DNA from: an uncultured Collinsella sp.
GTDB lineage: Bacteria > Actinomycetota > Coriobacteriia > Coriobacteriales > Coriobacteriaceae
Reading direction: 5' to 3'
NCBI GenBank assembly: GCA_900757595.1
Contig: CAAEOL010000027.1
Location: 1-16,823, forward strand
DNA length: 16,823 nt
The position numbers and the translations under genes were made by a program. The notes below the pieces were generated by a model, which had not been told where the DNA came from, searched no databases, and saw nothing but the letters and a program-made list of their open reading frames with translations. Of the stretch, positions 14,302 through 16,823 are shown piece after piece; the stretch's first letter is position 1, and every line of letters begins with the position of its first letter.

Positions 14302-15327
14302 ATGCGAGAGCCTGTGTCCAGTCCGTTTACCAGCTTTTTAGCCCAGCACTTTGACCAGATCAACGACTATCTGGCCACGTTCTTTGACGGACAGGCGACC
14401 TCTGCCGATATCGAGCGCTACCTGTACGCGCCGCTCTCGGCTTTTACGGCCAACGCCGGCAAGCGCCACCGCCCGCTTATCTGCATGCTCGCCGCCACCG
14501 CAGTAGGCGGTAGCTTTGAGAGCGCCCGCAGCGCCGCGGCAGCCATCGAACATTTCCAGTCGGGCGCGCTGATTCACGACGACATCGCCGACAACGGACA
14601 GCTGCGCCGCGGCAAGCCCTGCATGCACCTCACCGAGGGCACGGGGCTTGCCATCAACTGCGGTGACCTGGCACTTACCATGGTCACCAAGACGGTTCTC
14701 GACGATCCAACGCTCGAGGCAGGCGTAAAGCTGCGCGTACTTCACGAGCTCACCGAGATGATCGTCCGCACCATCGAGGGTCAGGCGCTCGACTTGGGCT
14801 GGGTCCGTGACGCACGCTTCGACATCTCGGTCGACGATTATCTGGACATGGCGACGCACAAGACCGCGTACTACAGCGGAGCCACGCCGCTTGCCACCGG
14901 AGCCATCATTGGCGGAGGCAGCGAGGAGCAAATTGAGGCGCTGCGCGCCTTTGGCCTGTACACGGGCCTTGCCTTCCAAATTCAAGACGACCTGCTCAAC
15001 TTGATCGGCACCAAGGAGGCCGCCAACAAGGACTTCCGCACCGACATCACCGAGGGTAAGCGCACGCTCGTTGCCGTGCACGCCCTGTCTGATGAGCGCT
15101 ATCACGACGAGATTGAAGCAATCCTCTCCTCGGGCACCGAGGACCCCACACAGCTCGCGCGCGCCGTGGAAATCTTCCAGGAGACCGGCTCTATCGATTA
15201 CGCCCACGCCTACGCGCTGGACCTGACCGCCAAAGCCAAGGCCGCCATCGAGGACGTTTCGCTCGACCCGCATGCACGCGAACTGTTCCTCTCCATGGCA
15301 GATTTCTTTGTGGAGCGCCTTAACTAG
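14302..15327 (+). CDS. Polyprenyl diphosphate synthase (trans-isoprenyl chain elongation)
   Basis: 341 aa. It condenses isopentenyl diphosphate onto an allylic diphosphate in the cytoplasm. GKRHRP at 53-58, first Asp-rich motif DDIAD at 93-97 with RRGKP at 102-106, KT at 187-188, second motif FQIQDDLLN at 225-233 and EGKRT at 251-255. The residues just before the first motif are small (G89, A90) rather than aromatic, and the motif lacks the two-residue insertion of bacterial farnesyl synthases. Together with the length, this points to a longer product (geranylgeranyl or longer, for example for menaquinone) rather than farnesyl diphosphate. The second motif ends in Asn instead of Asp. ATG start has only a weak AAGAAAG upstream; a GTG at 14314 is an alternative. 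Confidence 0.9.
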   Translation: MREPVSSPFTSFLAQHFDQINDYLATFFDGQATSADIERYLYAPLSAFTANAGKRHRPLICMLAATAVGGSFESARSAAAAIEHFQSGALIHDDIADNGQLRRGKPCMHLTEGTGLAINCGDLALTMVTKTVLDDPTLEAGVKLRVLHELTEMIVRTIEGQALDLGWVRDARFDISVDDYLDMATHKTAYYSGATPLATGAIIGGGSEEQIEALRAFGLYTGLAFQIQDDLLNLIGTKEAANKDFRTDITEGKRTLVAVHALSDERYHDEIEAILSSGTEDPTQLARAVEIFQETGSIDYAHAYALDLTAKAKAAIEDVSLDPHARELFLSMADFFVERLN

Positions 15328-15465
15328 CGGGGGTTATAAAACCTGTCAGCAGCGTATTTGGGTACAACTTGCTACACTGTTGAGTGCATGTTTATGCATC
15401 CCTTTGCGTTGTCTATCCGACACACGCTCAAATAGTACGAATGGTACGCCGAAAGGGGTTCGTTC

Positions 15466-16371
15466 ATGGAACCTATTACAACGGGCATGCAGGGAGCAGC
15501 CGTCGAGGACGTCCAGTCCCGCCTTCTGCAGCTCGGCTATACAATCGATGACACCGAGGTTGCCGACAAGCGCTTTGGCACCACCACCGAACAGGCTGTT
15601 GGCACCTTTAGGCTCGATAGCGGCCTTGCCGCTGGCTGTGCCGTCGATATCCCCTGCTGGAGCGCCCTGGTCGACGCCTCGTATAAACTGGGCGACCGCA
15701 CGCTCTATCTGCGCATGCCCAATTTCCATGGCGCCGACGTGCAGGCCCTGCAGAAAGCGCTCAACGTTTTGGGCTTTGCCTGCGGCGAGGACGACGGCTA
15801 CTTTGGCCCGCACACCGAGGCGGCCCTTCAGCAGTTCCAGGAAAACGTCGGTCTGTTTGCCGATGGCATGGCGTTCCAGGATACCTACGCCTATATCAAC
15901 CGCCTGCACCACGTGTGGGAGGGTAAACCTTCGGTGACCGAGGCCGAGTCGCGCATCGGTTTTGCCCGCGCCGCCAACGTGCTCGAGCGCTTCCAGATTG
16001 CCGTCATCGGTGAGGACCCCATCGCACGCAGTGTTGCATCGCGCATGTGGAACATCGCCACGGCGACGACCGACAGCAGCGGCATGATGCTTTGCGATTC
16101 CGAGGTTCCGACCGACGTTGACCTGGTACTCGAAATCGCAAGCGACGAGCTACCCGCCGACGCCGCTCCGCGCGCCACGATTGCCCTCGCCGAGTGCCAC
16201 AACCTGGCCCAGCGCATCCGTACCGCCAATGTCGCCGCACAGCAAAAGCCCGCGCGCATCCGCATTGAGCTCACGGGCATGACGCGCTACAACGGCACCT
16301 TCACTGCCAGCGACGCCCAGACGCTCGCGGTACGCCTGCTCGATGGCGTTTGCGATGCCCTCGCAGATTAG
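15466..16371 (+). CDS. Cytoplasmic protein with two peptidoglycan-binding-like repeats and an unrecognised C-terminal domain
   Basis: 301 aa. Two PG_binding_1-type repeats are visible: about residues 7-70 (GMQGAAVEDVQSRLLQLGY ... RFGTTTEQAVGTF) and 88-145 (GADVQALQKALNVLGF ... GYFGPHTEAALQQFQ). The remaining 140 residues are Ala-rich and match nothing I recognise. In particular, the zinc-binding His/Glu motifs of Amidase_3 are absent. The start is well defined (GAAAGGGG 7-8 nt upstream) and there is no signal peptide, which is odd for a wall-binding protein. The layout recalls actinobacterial CwlM, a signal-less amidase-like protein that regulates MurA in mycobacteria, but this is only an analogy. 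It follows the prenyl synthase at 138 nt and probably has its own promoter. Confidence 0.85.
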   Translation: MEPITTGMQGAAVEDVQSRLLQLGYTIDDTEVADKRFGTTTEQAVGTFRLDSGLAAGCAVDIPCWSALVDASYKLGDRTLYLRMPNFHGADVQALQKALNVLGFACGEDDGYFGPHTEAALQQFQENVGLFADGMAFQDTYAYINRLHHVWEGKPSVTEAESRIGFARAANVLERFQIAVIGEDPIARSVASRMWNIATATTDSSGMMLCDSEVPTDVDLVLEIASDELPADAAPRATIALAECHNLAQRIRTANVAAQQKPARIRIELTGMTRYNGTFTASDAQTLAVRLLDGVCDALAD

Positions 16372-16378
16372 GTAAACT
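16350..16378 (+). promoter_or_regulatory. Candidate promoter of tRNA-Gln
   Basis: TTGCGA (16350-16355), 17-nt spacer, TAAACT (16373-16378). It overlaps the end of the preceding gene. A small hairpin GTTGC/GCAAC (16385-16389 with 16396-16400) sits at the expected transcript start, 8 nt before the mature tRNA. Confidence 0.45.
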
Positions 16379-16408
16379 AAACGAGTTGCTTTTGTGCAAC
16401 ACCCATAC

Positions 16409-16480
16409 TGGGACGTAGTTCAACGGTAGAACTCCGGTTTTTGGTGCCGGCTGTTGGGGGTTCGAATCCCTCCGTCCCAG
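16409..16480 (+). tRNA. tRNA-Gln (anticodon UUG)
   Basis: 72 nt cloverleaf. Acceptor TGGGACG/CGTCCCA with G discriminator, D-arm GTTC/GAAC, anticodon stem CCGGT/GCCGG with loop TTTTGGT (anticodon TTG), and T-arm GGGGG-TTCGAAT-CCCTC with one G-U pair. The weak first pair (T-A) is typical of tRNA-Gln. CCA is not encoded. Confidence 0.96.
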
Positions 16481-16493
16481 CCCTAAAGAACAT

Positions 16494-16529
16494 AGCGCTC
16501 CAGGCCCTTGTGGACCCGGAGCGCTTTTT
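16494..16529 (+). terminator. Terminator after tRNA-Gln
   Basis: An 8-bp stem AGCGCTCC/GGAGCGCT (16494-16501 with 16518-16525), a 16-nt loop and five Ts (16525-16529), starting 13 nt after the tRNA. Confidence 0.85.
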
Positions 16530-16539
16530 CGTGGGCAAG

Positions 16540-16680
16540 CGGAGGGATTCGAACCCGCAAGGGTGCGGAGCTGAGGAAACGCGAAGCGTTTTCCAGCGCA
16601 GCACGCAAGGAGCGAAGCGACGCAGCGGGGCGCGGCCGCCGACCAGGCAGACGCGGAATCCCACCGTCCCACATCAGCCC
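16540..16680. other. GC-rich intergenic segment with tRNA-like T-arm piece and inverted repeats
   Basis: CGGAGGGATTCGAACCC (16540-16556) is a perfect 17-nt inverted copy of the T-arm of the tRNA-Gln just upstream (16458-16474). Downstream come a hairpin (GGAAACGC/GCGTTTTCC, about 16576-16594) and repeated GCGAAGCG words. On the minus strand the segment also has a TGGAAAA that loosely resembles a serine tRNA anticodon loop, but no full cloverleaf folds. The overlapping open frames (for example 16508-16780 plus) have no ribosome binding site and look spurious. It may be a tRNA-derived or repeat-family remnant. Nothing recognisable lies in 16681-16767 apart from a short CCGGCCGG palindrome. Confidence 0.45.
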
Positions 16681-16767
16681 AGTTCCGAAAAGCGAGCCGC
16701 CATCTACAAAGTGCCGTGTGGCCCCGGCCGGCCGGGCATTAAGTTTGTCGCGAGTTCCGCACGCAAA

Positions 16768-16790
16768 GAAGGCCACTTAATGTGGCCTTC
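16768..16790 (-). terminator. Hairpin, probable terminator of a minus-strand gene beyond the window
   Basis: A perfect 9-bp stem GAAGGCCAC/GTGGCCTTC with a 5-nt loop. On the minus strand it is followed by TTTGCG, a short U-tract. A minus-strand gene ending near the window edge would fit, but its coding part is not visible. A plus-strand role is less likely (GTCTTG follows). Confidence 0.5.
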
Positions 16791-16823
16791 GTCTTGCGCA
16801 GGACTGTAGAGCAGCAAACTTAA

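Noticed and set aside
16508..16780. Plus-strand open frame after tRNA-Gln, and the minus-strand frame 16377-16664
   Set aside because: Both cross the tRNA terminator or the tRNA-like segment, give Arg-rich or tRNA-antisense peptides (GGIRTRKG, EGFEPPTAG types often seen as false genes), and have no ribosome binding site.

Overview
The window looks like chromosomal DNA of a high-GC gut actinobacterium of the Coriobacteriia, most likely Collinsella or a close relative. This is inferred from protein style, GC-rich codon use, a Tat-exported coiled-coil protein beside galE, and the combination of gene types; no database was searched. Most genes belong to one theme: uptake and intracellular breakdown of alpha-glucans (maltose and maltodextrins).

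Layout. Positions 1-205 (minus): N-terminus of a Tat-exported coiled-coil protein, cut by the window edge. 472-1533 (plus): galE, with its own terminator. 1754-3259 (plus): malQ (4-alpha-glucanotransferase), followed by two back-to-back terminators. 3389-5656 (plus): glgP (alpha-glucan phosphorylase), with a strong terminator. 5657-6112 has no gene but holds a regular array of six alternating inverted 15-nt arms at 40-nt steps, then the terminator of the next, minus-strand operon. 10478 down to 6113 (minus): a four-gene sugar ABC operon (lipoprotein binding protein, two permeases, MsmK/UgpC-type ATPase) with hairpins in two of its gene junctions. 11504-10785 (minus): a GntR-family (HutC/TreR-like) regulator with its own terminator. 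11732-14185 (plus): a maltose-type PTS EIICB (GlvC/MalX family) fused in frame to a complete Cof-type HAD phosphatase. 14302-15327 (plus): a polyprenyl diphosphate synthase. 15466-16371 (plus): a signal-less protein with two peptidoglycan-binding-like repeats and an unrecognised C-terminal half. 16409-16480 (plus): tRNA-Gln(UUG) with promoter and terminator. 16530-16823: GC-rich gene-less DNA with tRNA-like pieces and a terminal hairpin.

How it may work together. Near-palindromic 12-nt boxes of the form TTGTTTAAACAA (core GTnTAnAC, typical of HutC/TreR-type GntR proteins) lie in front of malQ, the ABC operon (twice), the GntR gene and the EIICB-HAD gene. One local regulator could therefore control two import routes and the catabolic enzyme. 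ABC import gives unphosphorylated maltodextrin for MalQ and GlgP. PTS import gives a sugar phosphate, and the fused HAD domain could remove the phosphate so that the same MalQ/GlgP route can be used. No GH4 or other phospho-alpha-glucosidase is present here. The transporter-phosphatase fusion and its shared operator set are the most interesting part of the window; the 40-nt-period inverted array is the second.
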